Positions 43,121 to 52,090 of a stretch of 64,000 nt of DNA are shown here, piece by piece. Each line of letters begins with the position of its first letter. Position 1 is the first letter of the stretch. The translations under genes and the position numbers were made by a program. A model generated the notes under the pieces. That model worked only from the letters and a program-made list of their open reading frames with translations, was not told the origin of the DNA and did no database searches. Source of the stretch: Nostoc sp. JL33 (GTDB lineage: Bacteria > Cyanobacteriota > Cyanobacteriia > Cyanobacteriales > Nostocaceae); assembly GCF_017114985.1 (NCBI RefSeq), contig NZ_JABXKP010000100.1:148761-212760 (forward strand). The letters run 5' to 3'.

Positions 43121-44047
43121 ATGACCATGAAAATCCAAAAGATTTTAAGTATTTTGACGCTGCTTACAGGCGCGATCGCAGTGACTATTAGTAGTCTCTG
43201 GATCGGCAAACAAGCTTACTTTTGGCTTCCTCCGCAAGCAGCAGCCGAATCCCTACTAATTGATGATTTGATTAGCTTCTTAGTAACCCTCGGTGCTTTC
43301 ATCTTCTTGGGAGTAACAAGTACTCTGATGTATTCTGTTATTTTCCATCGGGCAGTCAAAGATGACTTCACCGACGGCCCTCCAATTCATGGCAATGTCA
43401 CCTTAGAAGTTGTCTGGACAGCAATCCCAATTCTTTTGGTGTTTTGGATTGGGGGTTACAGCTATCAAGTTTACGAACAAATGGGAATTCAAGGCCCATC
43501 AGAATTAGTTCACTTGCATAATCCGCTAGCAATGCAATCGGCTCATGCAGAACCAAAAGATGTACCAGCTATAGCAGAATCCGTTGAGAAAATCGACGTA
43601 CTAGCTAAACAGTGGGCGTGGGTTTTTCATTACCCCGAAAAAGATATTACCAGTACGGAATTGCATTTACCGAGCGATCGCCGGATACGTTTAGCGCTGC
43701 GATCGCAAGATGTTCTACACGGCTTCTATATTCCTGCATTTCGCCTCAAGCAGGATATTATTCCCAACCATGCGATCGACTTTGAATTTACTCCTATCCG
43801 CCCCGGACAATACCGATTGACCGATTCCCAATATAGCGGCACATACTTTGCGACGATGCAGGCGAATGTAGTCGTCGAATCTCCTGAAGATTATCAGCAG
43901 TGGCTGGCCCAAGCTGCAACCCAAAAGCCATCCCCAGCAAAGAATCAAGCGGCTTCTGAGTATGCCCAAACATCCAATCAATCAGTCCAAACTGGTTGGG
44001 TTACAGTTCCACCTGCTGCACCGACTCTAGTCAATTCACCTGGTTGA
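43121..44047 (+). CDS. ctaC: Terminal oxidase subunit II lacking CuA ligands (alternate respiratory oxidase)
   Basis: 308 residues with two N-terminal helices and a cupredoxin domain. In canonical subunit II the CuA motif is C-x3-C-x3-H-x2-M. Here the aligned stretch is Asp235-SQY-Ser239-GTY-Phe243-AT-Met246: both Cys and the second His are gone; His200 (VLHGFYIPAF) and Met246 remain. CuA cannot form, which is the known hallmark of the cyanobacterial alternate respiratory terminal oxidase, thought to take electrons from quinol rather than cytochrome c. Followed by ctaD after 13 bp and ctaE. Confidence 0.93.
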   Translation: MTMKIQKILSILTLLTGAIAVTISSLWIGKQAYFWLPPQAAAESLLIDDLISFLVTLGAFIFLGVTSTLMYSVIFHRAVKDDFTDGPPIHGNVTLEVVWTAIPILLVFWIGGYSYQVYEQMGIQGPSELVHLHNPLAMQSAHAEPKDVPAIAESVEKIDVLAKQWAWVFHYPEKDITSTELHLPSDRRIRLALRSQDVLHGFYIPAFRLKQDIIPNHAIDFEFTPIRPGQYRLTDSQYSGTYFATMQANVVVESPEDYQQWLAQAATQKPSPAKNQAASEYAQTSNQSVQTGWVTVPPAAPTLVNSPG

Positions 44048-44060
44048 AAGGAAAGTAACC

Positions 44061-45722
44061 ATGACTAATGTTCCTATTGAAGGCATTCTTCTACCTAATG
44101 AGAAGCCTAACCACGAATCTCCAAGTAACTGGAAAGAATACTTCAGCTTTAGTACTGACCACAAGGTAATTGGTATTCAGTATCTCGTTACCTCCTTCTT
44201 CTTCTTTCTCGTCGGCGGAATCTTTGCGATGGTGATGCGGGGAGAACTGATGACACCCGAATCAGATTTAGTCGATCGCACCGTCTATAACGGGATGTTC
44301 ACCATGCACGGCACCGTGATGCTGTTTTTGTGGACATTTCCCTCCCTCGTTGGTTTTGCCAACTATCTAGTGCCACTGATGATTGGGGCGCGAGATATGG
44401 CATTTCCCCGCCTTAACGCCGTCGCCTTTTGGATGGTGCCAGTAGTCGGAATTCTGATGATGGGTAGCTTCTTTGTCCCTGGTGGCCCAGCCCAAGCCGG
44501 TTGGTGGTCTTACCCGCCAGTCAGTCTCCAGAATCCCACAGGTAACTTAATTAATGGTCAAGTTATCTGGCTCTTAGCGGTGGCAATATCCGGCGTATCC
44601 TCAATTATGGGGGCAGTGAACTTTGTCACCACAATCGTGAAGATGCGGGCCCCAGGAATGGGCTTCTTTCGGATGCCCTTGTTTGTCTGGGGAGTGTTTA
44701 GCGCCCAGATTATCCAGCTATTCGGACTACCTGCACTGACAGCTGGTGCAGTGATGTTGCTACTCGACCTCACTGTTGGCACCGCCTTTTTCGACCCCGC
44801 CAAGGGTGGCAATCCAGTTATGTTCCAGCATTACTTCTGGTTCTACTCCCACCCCGCGGTTTACGTGATCATTCTGCCTGTCTTTGCGATTTTCTCAGAA
44901 ATCTTCCCAGTTTATTCACGTAAACCTTTATTTGGTTACAAAGTAGTTGCTATTTCATCCATCTTGATTGCAGCAGTGAGCGGCATTGTTTGGGTACACC
45001 ACATGTACGTCAGTGGTACATCAGGCTTGATGCGGTTGATTTTCATGCTGACGACAATGTGCGTGTCTGTACCCACAGGAATTAAAGTATTTGCCTGGGT
45101 AGCAACTATTTGGGGCGGTAAACTGCGGCTAAATACCCCGATGCTATTTGCCTTGGGCGGATTAATCATGTTTGTCTTCGCCGGCATCACAGGCATTATG
45201 CTTTCCTCCGTGCCCGTTGATGTCCACGTTAACAATACCTACTTTGTAGTGGGACACTTCCACTACGTCCTTTACGGCACCGTGACGATGGGCTTATTCG
45301 CTGCCATCTATCACTGGTTCCCCAAAATGACCGGGCGGATGTACTCCGAAAGCTGGGGTAAAATCCACTTCTGGTTAGCCTTCATTGGCACCAACCTCAA
45401 CTTTTTGCCCATGCACCCATTAGGATTGCAAGGAATGCTACGCCGAGTTGCTTCCTACGCCCCAGAGTATCAATTCTGGAATGTCATCGCTAGCCTCGGT
45501 GGATTTCTCTTAGGAATGTCCACCTTGCCCTTCATATTCAACATGGTAATTTCTTGGATGCAAGGCGAGAAAGCACCTGCTAATCCTTGGCGGGCAATTG
45601 GATTAGAGTGGTTAGTTTCTTCACCCCCCCCAGTAGAAAACTTTGAAGAAATCCCGATCATCATCTCCGAACCCTACGGCTACGGCAAATCAGAACCCTT
45701 AACAGCCAACCTCCCAGAATAA
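44061..45722 (+). CDS. ctaD: Heme-copper oxidase subunit I, A2 type
   Basis: 553 residues, twelve helices; heme and CuB ligands are in MHGTVMLFLWTFPS (low-spin heme His), FYSHPAVYVIILP (CuB His264, cross-link Tyr268), VWVHHMYV (two CuB His) and VGHFHYVLYGTV (heme a3 and low-spin heme His). The Glu of A1 enzymes (HPEVY) is Ala266, with YS before the HP, which is the A2-type pattern for the D-channel. Reduces O2 to water and pumps protons. AAGGAAA precedes ATG 44061. Confidence 0.96.
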   Translation: MTNVPIEGILLPNEKPNHESPSNWKEYFSFSTDHKVIGIQYLVTSFFFFLVGGIFAMVMRGELMTPESDLVDRTVYNGMFTMHGTVMLFLWTFPSLVGFANYLVPLMIGARDMAFPRLNAVAFWMVPVVGILMMGSFFVPGGPAQAGWWSYPPVSLQNPTGNLINGQVIWLLAVAISGVSSIMGAVNFVTTIVKMRAPGMGFFRMPLFVWGVFSAQIIQLFGLPALTAGAVMLLLDLTVGTAFFDPAKGGNPVMFQHYFWFYSHPAVYVIILPVFAIFSEIFPVYSRKPLFGYKVVAISSILIAAVSGIVWVHHMYVSGTSGLMRLIFMLTTMCVSVPTGIKVFAWVATIWGGKLRLNTPMLFALGGLIMFVFAGITGIMLSSVPVDVHVNNTYFVVGHFHYVLYGTVTMGLFAAIYHWFPKMTGRMYSESWGKIHFWLAFIGTNLNFLPMHPLGLQGMLRRVASYAPEYQFWNVIASLGGFLLGMSTLPFIFNMVISWMQGEKAPANPWRAIGLEWLVSSPPPVENFEEIPIIISEPYGYGKSEPLTANLPE

Positions 45723-45819
45723 ACGCAAACTATCGGGAAGACGCAAAAACCCTCCGCGTCCCTCTGCGCTTCCCTTTGCGTTCCTCTGCGTTTCAAATTC
45801 CCCTCAAACTAACAGCAAA
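45723..45819. repeat. ctctgcg-type intergenic repeat between ctaD and ctaE
   Basis: Repeated cctctgcg units (tccctctgcgcttccctttg and following) at about 45757-45800, as also near 28797. It lies inside an operon, so it is transcribed. Confidence 0.7.
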
Positions 45820-46422
45820 ATGGACACTTATATCAATCCCCATGAATTGCACCACACAGGCGCAGAACATACCCACGACGAAGAAGGCAACAAGATGTTT
45901 GGCTTCATCGTCTTCCTCCTCTCAGAAAGCGTCATTTTCCTGAGTTTTTTCGCCGGATATGCGATCTACAAAACAACAACCCCTAACTGGCTACCAGCTG
46001 GTGTTACTGGACTAGAAGTAAAAGAACCGGCAATCAACACAGTAATTCTTGTTGCCAGTAGCTTTGTGATTTACTTAGCAGAGCGCGCCCTTCAACGTCA
46101 TGACTTAGTGAAATATCGCCTGTTTCTGTTGGCAACAATGGCGATGGGAACTTACTTTTTAGTTGGACAGGCGATTGAATGGAACGGCCTCGCTTTTGGG
46201 TTCACATCAGGGGTATTTGGTAGTACATTCTATCTACTAACAGGTTTCCACGGTTTGCACGTTTTCACAGGTATCCTGTTACAGTTGATAATTTTAGTGC
46301 GATCGTTCATTCCTGGCAATTACGACACAGGTCACTTCGGCGTGAATGCGACTTCGTTGTTCTGGCATTTCGTCGATATTATCTGGATTATTTTGTTTAT
46401 CCTCATCTATGTTTGGCAATAA
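45820..46422 (+). CDS. ctaE: Heme-copper oxidase subunit III
   Basis: 200 residues, five membrane helices of the short COX3 form. FGFIVFLLSESVIFLSFFAG, LLTGFHGLHVFTGILL and SLFWHFVDIIWIILFILIYV are diagnostic. A His-rich N-terminus (ELHHTGAEHTHDEEG) precedes helix 1. Completes the ctaCDE set. Confidence 0.95.
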   Translation: MDTYINPHELHHTGAEHTHDEEGNKMFGFIVFLLSESVIFLSFFAGYAIYKTTTPNWLPAGVTGLEVKEPAINTVILVASSFVIYLAERALQRHDLVKYRLFLLATMAMGTYFLVGQAIEWNGLAFGFTSGVFGSTFYLLTGFHGLHVFTGILLQLIILVRSFIPGNYDTGHFGVNATSLFWHFVDIIWIILFILIYVWQ

Positions 46423-46499
46423 ATAAGAATGAGGGAGTAACTTCTCCCTCTACTTATTTCTCTTTATTCCAATTCAATTAATGATTGCAACACATCCTT

Positions 46500-46533
46500 G
46501 GGTAAAGACGCGATGAATCGCGTCTCTACAAAT
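46500..46533. repeat. Palindromic dispersed repeat (gacgcgatnaatcgcgtc class)
   Basis: agacgcgatgaatcgcgtct around 46505-46524, one mismatch from the perfect palindrome seen twice at 57399-57454. Lies between ctaE and the convergent unknown gene. Confidence 0.75.
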
Positions 46534-46565
46534 GGTATTTGTCCCATTCTTTTTTCAAATTGGTA

Positions 46566-47345
46566 TTAGACTAAATAACTCGTATTTGGCACGATCGCAA
46601 AGAAGGCATACTCATACCAAGCAGTCCAAATGAAACTGCGAAGCCATCGCTGACGCTTTTCGGGACTCAATTCATATTCAAACGCGCCACGAGATACATC
46701 AATGGAAGATAGGTGAGAGTTGCAACCGCAGCCGTGTTGATAAGTAAAACCGTATTTAGAAGCAATACTTTGCACCTTCATCTGGATAGCAAACACCTTA
46801 CCTGCATGGAGTATCGCATCCCAAGCGCGTTTGTGTTCGATATCGCGCTGATCAAATCGTAAGGCGCGTTCTTCAAAAACATGATCGCGGTAAATTGGTG
46901 CTAGATGCACATGATAGAAGCTGGCTGGTAGTTCACAACCAAACTCATTAAATAAATCTATACCAATGCGAGCCACTTTTACTTCATCAGCGAACTCGAT
47001 TCCCTTTGATTCCACATCACGGAGAATTTCTGCAAAGTTCGGATAGCTGTGTTTGAGAAAGTCTTGCCCAAAAAACTCTAGAGTTTCCCATGCCAGTTGT
47101 GCAAATAGCTGCGAGAATGACGGTATCAAGTGAGCTAGTTGGGGGCGATCGCTAAACAAGTCAACATCACCATGCTCTAATTTATATAAGAACAACTGTG
47201 CCATCTCAACATAGCTTTGGGGATGGTCAAGTCCAACACTCGCGCTTCCTCTAGCAATGTCTTGCCATGTAGAAGGTAGTTGAGAAACCTGAACCGCATT
47301 TTCTCCAGCAATGACTGCAACAGGAGGACATTCGAGAAGTTGCAT
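46566..47345 (-). CDS. Conserved-looking hypothetical protein with a Cys/His cluster
   Basis: 259 residues from ATG 47345, supported by AAAGGAG 7 nt upstream. Not recognised. Soluble and helical, with conserved-looking FYHVHLAPIYRDHVFEERAL and a C-terminal HGCGCNSHLSSID, a compact His-Cys-x-Cys-x2-His cluster that could bind a metal. It is convergent with the oxidase operon, so not part of it. Confidence 0.7.
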   Translation of the reverse strand: MQLLECPPVAVIAGENAVQVSQLPSTWQDIARGSASVGLDHPQSYVEMAQLFLYKLEHGDVDLFSDRPQLAHLIPSFSQLFAQLAWETLEFFGQDFLKHSYPNFAEILRDVESKGIEFADEVKVARIGIDLFNEFGCELPASFYHVHLAPIYRDHVFEERALRFDQRDIEHKRAWDAILHAGKVFAIQMKVQSIASKYGFTYQHGCGCNSHLSSIDVSRGAFEYELSPEKRQRWLRSFIWTAWYEYAFFAIVPNTSYLV

Positions 47346-47702
47346 CGACAATCTCCTTTAAGACTTTAATCTGTAATTTACCTTAAGCGATCGCTGTATC
47401 TGTCTTCTGAACACAATTAAAAATGTTTGACAGACTGTCTTTTGACAGCGATCGTAACTTTACTCATAATATTTTTTCTGGAAAATACTTAGTGCTAATT
47501 TGAATACACTTTTAGTTACACTCACTCTATCTTTACGGTTAAATCCACCTAAATCAAAAGACCTCTCCCTGCCTTGAATTAAAGTTCAAGTCTGTCCCTC
47601 TTTGAGTCGGAGAGGGACAGGTGAAAGCGTAGTAAAAGCAGGGAGAGGTTTGTCGAACTCACGTTCAATCACGTTCATCTAGTGGTTCAAACGGTCTAGA
47701 TT
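47346..47702. repeat. Intergenic region with an inverted repeat
   Basis: No gene. At 47561-47649 the outer arms acctctccctgc / gcagggagaggt are perfect (12 bp) and enclose an inner stem tgtccctc / gagggaca, a MITE-like nested hairpin. The outer 200 bp are AT-rich with one GCGATCGC. Confidence 0.7.
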
Positions 47703-48539
47703 TTAAGCACCTGCAATTTTCTTATATATTTTCTCACCCTTAATTATCTCTTCATAGTACTGCTCATAAGGGGTGAACCTGATAGATTCTTGTCGTCCTA
47801 AACCCAAGATGCCAAAGGTGCAAAGGCTATTATAAAACAGTTCGTGTACCCGCTTTTGAAGTACCTGATTGAAATATATGAGGACGTTACGGCAAAGGAT
47901 GACATTAAACTCATTAAAAGAACTGTCAGTTGCTAAATTATGCTGGGCAAAAACAACATTTTCTCTTAGAGATGCTCGAAAAATAGCGTTATCATAAGCT
48001 GCTGTATAATATTCTGAAAAAGACTTCTTGCCGCCTGCTTTCAGATAAAGGTGAGTATATTCTTGCATTAGTTTCAAAGAAAAAATACCACTTTTGGCAT
48101 TTTGTAATACCTTCTCATTCATATCAGTGGCATATATGCGGCAACGGTGGTAAAGTCCTTCTTCTTGCAGTAAAATTGCCATTGAGTAGACTTCTTCACC
48201 GGTCGAGCATCCAGCGTGCCAGATGCGAATAAACGGATAGGTTTGTAAGAAGGGGATAACTTGATTTCTGAAGGTGTTATAAAAGCTGGGATCACGAAAC
48301 ATTGATGTGACATTCACCGTCAGAGCAAGCAAAAATCTTTCCAAATAGGCACGATTGTGGAGTAACTGCTCTTGCAATGCAGAGACATTTGCTAACCCTT
48401 CTAATTGCATGAACCCCTGAATGCGGCGCTTGAGTGAGGAAAGAGCATAATCACGAAAATCATAACCGTAGTATTGATACAGCCCTTCCAAGAGCAGATG
48501 TATTTCGATGTCCTCCAAGGTCGGTTTGGGCAAAGGCAT
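47703..48539 (-). CDS. cheR: CheR-type MCP methyltransferase
   Basis: 278 residues: N-terminal helical domain (YGYDFRDYALSSLKRRIQGF) and the SAM-binding domain with motif I HAGCSTGEEVYSMAILL, IYATDMNEKVL and VILCRNVLIYFN. Transfers methyl groups to glutamates. CheB and a hybrid kinase lie at 38083-40921 on the same strand, with the oxidase operon between. The start codon is immediately preceded by ATAATTC heptamer repeats, so no ribosome site is seen. Confidence 0.92.
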   Translation of the reverse strand: MPLPKPTLEDIEIHLLLEGLYQYYGYDFRDYALSSLKRRIQGFMQLEGLANVSALQEQLLHNRAYLERFLLALTVNVTSMFRDPSFYNTFRNQVIPFLQTYPFIRIWHAGCSTGEEVYSMAILLQEEGLYHRCRIYATDMNEKVLQNAKSGIFSLKLMQEYTHLYLKAGGKKSFSEYYTAAYDNAIFRASLRENVVFAQHNLATDSSFNEFNVILCRNVLIYFNQVLQKRVHELFYNSLCTFGILGLGRQESIRFTPYEQYYEEIIKGEKIYKKIAGA

Positions 48540-48546
48540 AATATTT

Positions 48547-48600
48547 ATAATTCATAATTCATAATTCATAATTCATAATTCATAATTCATAATTCATAAT
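48547..48600. repeat. ATAATTC heptamer tandem repeat abutting cheR
   Basis: Seven perfect copies of ataattc plus a partial one, starting 8 bp upstream of the cheR start. Expansions or contractions would alter the cheR leader. Confidence 0.93.
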
Positions 48601-48918
48601 TATTACCCCAGGTATAAATGGGCTTTTTGAAATAATCATGCCGGACTTTGGGTAATTTCCATAACTAAATTTAGTTGCTCGTTAGCATCAATTAATAATT
48701 GATTATATAGCAATCCCAGATAGGTCATAAAGGAAAAATCATCACAATAATCGCCTACTTCTATGGATAAGTAAGCTACGCGCAGTGGAGGCACCAGAAG
48801 AAAGAAATAGAGAATATGTTTACAAACAATTTCAGATTGCTGTAAAACTCAAGTAGATTTTACGCCTAAAATAGCTTGCTGAATCAATTAAATTTGCTCA
48901 CGGTGCTACTTATAGGTT
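48601..48918. other. Intergenic, partial dispersed repeat
   Basis: No gene was supported. It contains aagctacgcgcag at 48773-48785, a copy of the dispersed GC-rich repeat, in otherwise AT-rich DNA. Confidence 0.55.
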
Positions 48919-49455
48919 TCAGTTTAACCAAGTGGCTCTTACTACTAAAATACCGATCGCTGTTATTGAAATCCCAGCTAGCAATCTGACTTGAGAGCGT
49001 AGATTTTTAATCTCTTGGCTCAGACTTTCTTTCTGTGGTATGGAATATGGTTCAAGTTGTACAACTTCGATAGGTACTGGTTGGGGTGTATTTTGGGGAT
49101 TTTCAAAAGAAACTTTCGTATGTAGCCAAGTAGTAATCAGTTGGGGACAGTTCTTTTTAAACCAATTTAAAGCTAAGGTTCTAAAAACTGGTTTGGACAT
49201 TCGGGCAATTAATTTCATCACCCTATTTAAGGGTTTCAAGCGAAGCTTTTGATTGATCAGATTGACTGAACCAACATCATAGAGACAATCCAGAATTAGT
49301 TTCACAGTGGCTTCTTCACTGTTAATCAAGTTTTGCAGTAAAAGCAGAACATCATGCATCCGCTCTGCTTCCATATACTTTTCTGCCAAGTTTTCTGGAG
49401 GGCTTCCTGAAGGACTTACGGTTGGATTTAGGGTGTTTTGTCTTACTATCGTCAT
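48919..49455 (-). CDS. Hypothetical protein with C-terminal membrane anchor
   Basis: 178 residues from ATG 49455 (MTIVRQNTL); a GTG at 49491 would add 12 residues. Helical middle (VLLLLQNLINSEEATVKLIL; NRVMKLIARMSKPVFRTLAL) and a single C-terminal hydrophobic segment (LLAGISITAIGILVVRATWL), so a tail-anchored protein. No family recognised. Confidence 0.65.
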   Translation of the reverse strand: MTIVRQNTLNPTVSPSGSPPENLAEKYMEAERMHDVLLLLQNLINSEEATVKLILDCLYDVGSVNLINQKLRLKPLNRVMKLIARMSKPVFRTLALNWFKKNCPQLITTWLHTKVSFENPQNTPQPVPIEVVQLEPYSIPQKESLSQEIKNLRSQVRLLAGISITAIGILVVRATWLN

Positions 49456-49616
49456 ATTGGTAACATAGCAGCCATAATCATGTAAGTACACCTATCTACC
49501 GAGAGAAAGATTTTTTATCTAGAGAGAGAACCTAAAAGCCAAAATTTGCTTGTGAGACACATGATTATATCGTCTCTGTAAAAAGGCTATTTGTCTAGTT
49601 CCCATGAATCTTTTAT

Positions 49617-50207
49617 CTACTTCTGGGTAAATAAAATTTTTTCTTGAGATGCTAATACCTCAATCTGTGCAACAACCCGTTCTAATTCCTCAATAATTAC
49701 AGTGGTTTCAGTCTTTCTGAAGGCATCCACAAGCGCCCGATAATACCAAAGAGTACCTTCTTTACGCCCCTGAAAACGTTCCCAAACTGATTCGCCCAAA
49801 ACGCGATAATCTTTGAGAATAGATTGGGCGTTGTAAAGTTTATCTGCTAATGACACGAGCAAAATTGATGGGGAAGCGCTAGGAATATGAGCAATGTATG
49901 CCTCCTTGCGCTGTCGCCAAGGCGGTTTGGGAGTTGTATCAGCGTCAGTACAACCATCTACAATTGCTGTTACATTGTCACCAAAGCGGCGGCGAATTTC
50001 TTCTCGTGTTGCGGCGCCACCTTGGTCTTCGATCGCATCGTGTAAGAGGGCTGCGATCGCTTCATCTTCATTTGCCCCGTATTCTAAAGCAATACTAGCC
50101 ACACCTAATAAATGGGCAACGTAAGGGACACCTGAACCTTTACGAACTTGGTTGGCGTGCAGTTGAGTGGCGTAGGTGAGGGCTGCGGTAAAACGTTCTG
50201 AGAGCAT
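49617..50207 (-). CDS. HD-domain phosphohydrolase, SpoT/MESH-like
   Basis: About 196 residues from ATG 50207 (MLSERFTAAL). HD residues: His in VPYVAHLLGVAS, His-Asp in ALLHDAIEDQGG and Asp in LVSLADKLYNAQ, giving a metal-dependent phosphohydrolase of the RelA/SpoT hydrolase clade. No synthetase domain. It may hydrolyse (p)ppGpp or another nucleotide. Confidence 0.88.
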   Translation of the reverse strand: MLSERFTAALTYATQLHANQVRKGSGVPYVAHLLGVASIALEYGANEDEAIAALLHDAIEDQGGAATREEIRRRFGDNVTAIVDGCTDADTTPKPPWRQRKEAYIAHIPSASPSILLVSLADKLYNAQSILKDYRVLGESVWERFQGRKEGTLWYYRALVDAFRKTETTVIIEELERVVAQIEVLASQEKILFTQK

Positions 50208-50352
50208 TGTATAAAATGAGTTAAGAGAACTCCACCTCATAAAGGATTTCTGTCAATTCTATAACAAACCGCTCCAGGCTTCGAGGTCGCAAAGGATGAG
50301 AGGGCTACAGAGCTAAAATTGAAATATCTATCAAGCTTACTATGGCGTGATC

Positions 50353-50928
50353 ATGACCAGCGAAAAAATAACGGTGCAGTCTTTATATACTGTCACTGAT
50401 GAAGAATTAATGCTGATGAGTTCGCAAAATCCAGAACTGCGCTTTGAACGCAATGCTAATGGAACCTTAGAAACTATGCCCCCAACTGGTGGAATTTCTG
50501 GTAATCGAGAAATAAAAGCAGGAGCCTATTTGTTGAATTGGGTAGAAAGTCAGGATTTAGGTGAAGTTTTTAGTTCAAGTACTGGTTTTAGATTAGCAAA
50601 TACTGCTGTCAGAGCACCTGATGCTGCTTTTGTGGCTAAAGGACGTTTGCCAGAAGGTTGGGATGAAGAAGAAGACAAATTTATTAATTTAGCACCCGAC
50701 TTTGTAATTGAAATTCGTTCTAAAAATGATAGTTTGGGAAAACTCAAAGCGAAGATGGAAGAATATATTACTAATGGTGTTCAATTAGGATGGTTAATTG
50801 ATAGTAAAAATCAACAAGCTTTAGTCTATCGCCGGGATGGTTCAATTACTCAATATCCAGCTACGGCAATCTTGAGCGGTGAAGATGTTGTGCCTGGGTT
50901 TACCTTGGCTTTGAAAAAATTATTGTAA
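50353..50928 (+). CDS. Uma2 family putative endonuclease
   Basis: 191 residues from ATG 50353. Same subtype as the gene at 4739: MLMSSQNPELRFERNANGTL, MPPTGGISGNREI, RAPDAAFV and APDFVIEIRSKNDSLG form the core; YITNGVQLGWLID and SGEDVVPGF close it. Fourth Uma2 locus in the window. Function unknown. Confidence 0.92.
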   Translation: MTSEKITVQSLYTVTDEELMLMSSQNPELRFERNANGTLETMPPTGGISGNREIKAGAYLLNWVESQDLGEVFSSSTGFRLANTAVRAPDAAFVAKGRLPEGWDEEEDKFINLAPDFVIEIRSKNDSLGKLKAKMEEYITNGVQLGWLIDSKNQQALVYRRDGSITQYPATAILSGEDVVPGFTLALKKLL

Positions 50929-51315
50929 AAGCGATGCTTACGGCTGGCTACACCTACGCATTTTATACTAATCTTATCTGATCATGCGCCAAACCAAAAT
51001 TTGATTCTAAAGTAGGCTGCGAACTTTTTTTATTAATCAGATTTCAGCGAAAGTTCCTAAACAAGCAATATAACTACTAAATTCAATATATTCAATCTTT
51101 CTTTTGAGTGATATCTGAGGACAAGCTATTCTGCATCTACGCCTTAAAAACTCTGAATACAAAAGCAAAAATTTTGATTATTATAAATATTTTAATTCTA
51201 CTTTTAGATAGACAAGATTTAAATCTATATTCCATCGTCAGGTAGATAAAATACAGGTGGTAATTTGTTAACTTTATTAAAGAATTATGCTATTTGAATA
51301 GGAGTTAATTTAATA
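50929..51315. other. Intergenic, AT-rich
   Basis: 387 bp. Nothing identified except a GGAG 8-13 nt before the next start codon; the promoter of the DUF2993 gene must lie here. Confidence 0.5.
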
Positions 51316-52056
51316 ATGGCAGACAGTCCTGGATTAGGAGAGCAGGCTCTGAATAAAGCGGCAGAAATAGGATTATCTAGCCAATTAGATGAAGTAGAAA
51401 ATTTAGATGTAGACATCAAAACCGATCCTCTGAAACTGGTTCAGGGTGAGGTGGATGCAGTGACGATTGAAGGTCAAGGCTTGGTTATGCAGAAAGACCT
51501 CCGCATGGAGGAATTGCAAATGCAAATGACTAGTGTTGCCATCAATCCTCTGAGTGTGGCTTTTGGCAAAATTGAACTCACTAAACCTACTGAAGCTAAT
51601 GCACAGGTTGTGTTAACCGAAGCTGATATCAATCGCGCCTTTAACTCAGAATATGTGCGATCGCAACTGCAAAGCCAAAAAATCCACGTTAACGGGGAAC
51701 TCAGGACTATTGAACCTCAACATGTAGACTTTCGACTACCTGGCGATGGGAAAGTAGCACTAAATGCCAGCATTAAATTAGTAGAAACTGGTGAAAATCA
51801 GCAAGTTGCTTTTTCCGCAGTTCCCAGGATCAGCGGCAATGGAAAAACAGTTACTTTGGAAAATGTCGAGTATGGCGAAAGTGAGGAAATATCGCCAGAG
51901 TTGACAAAAGCTTTGATAGATCAAACTAGCGAAATTCTGAATTTGAGTAACTTCGATTTAGAAGGAATCAGCCTGCAAGTTAACCAATTAAAAGTAGAAG
52001 TAGGTAAACTAACCCTACAAGCTGAAGCTTATGTTGAAAAAATTCCTTCAGCTTAA
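51316..52056 (+). CDS. DUF2993 (LmeA-like) protein
   Basis: 246 residues, AGGAG upstream of ATG 51316. Tandem beta-rich DUF2993 features: EVENLDVDIKTDPLKLVQGE, VTIEGQGLVMQKDLRMEEL and LTEADINRAFNSEYVRSQL. Members are lipid-binding, tubular (SMP/TULIP-like) proteins in other bacteria; this one has no signal peptide. The next gene starts 34 bp downstream and is probably co-transcribed. Confidence 0.87.
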   Translation: MADSPGLGEQALNKAAEIGLSSQLDEVENLDVDIKTDPLKLVQGEVDAVTIEGQGLVMQKDLRMEELQMQMTSVAINPLSVAFGKIELTKPTEANAQVVLTEADINRAFNSEYVRSQLQSQKIHVNGELRTIEPQHVDFRLPGDGKVALNASIKLVETGENQQVAFSAVPRISGNGKTVTLENVEYGESEEISPELTKALIDQTSEILNLSNFDLEGISLQVNQLKVEVGKLTLQAEAYVEKIPSA

Positions 52057-52090
52057 AATATAGTACACTAAGAAATTTAGGATACTAATA

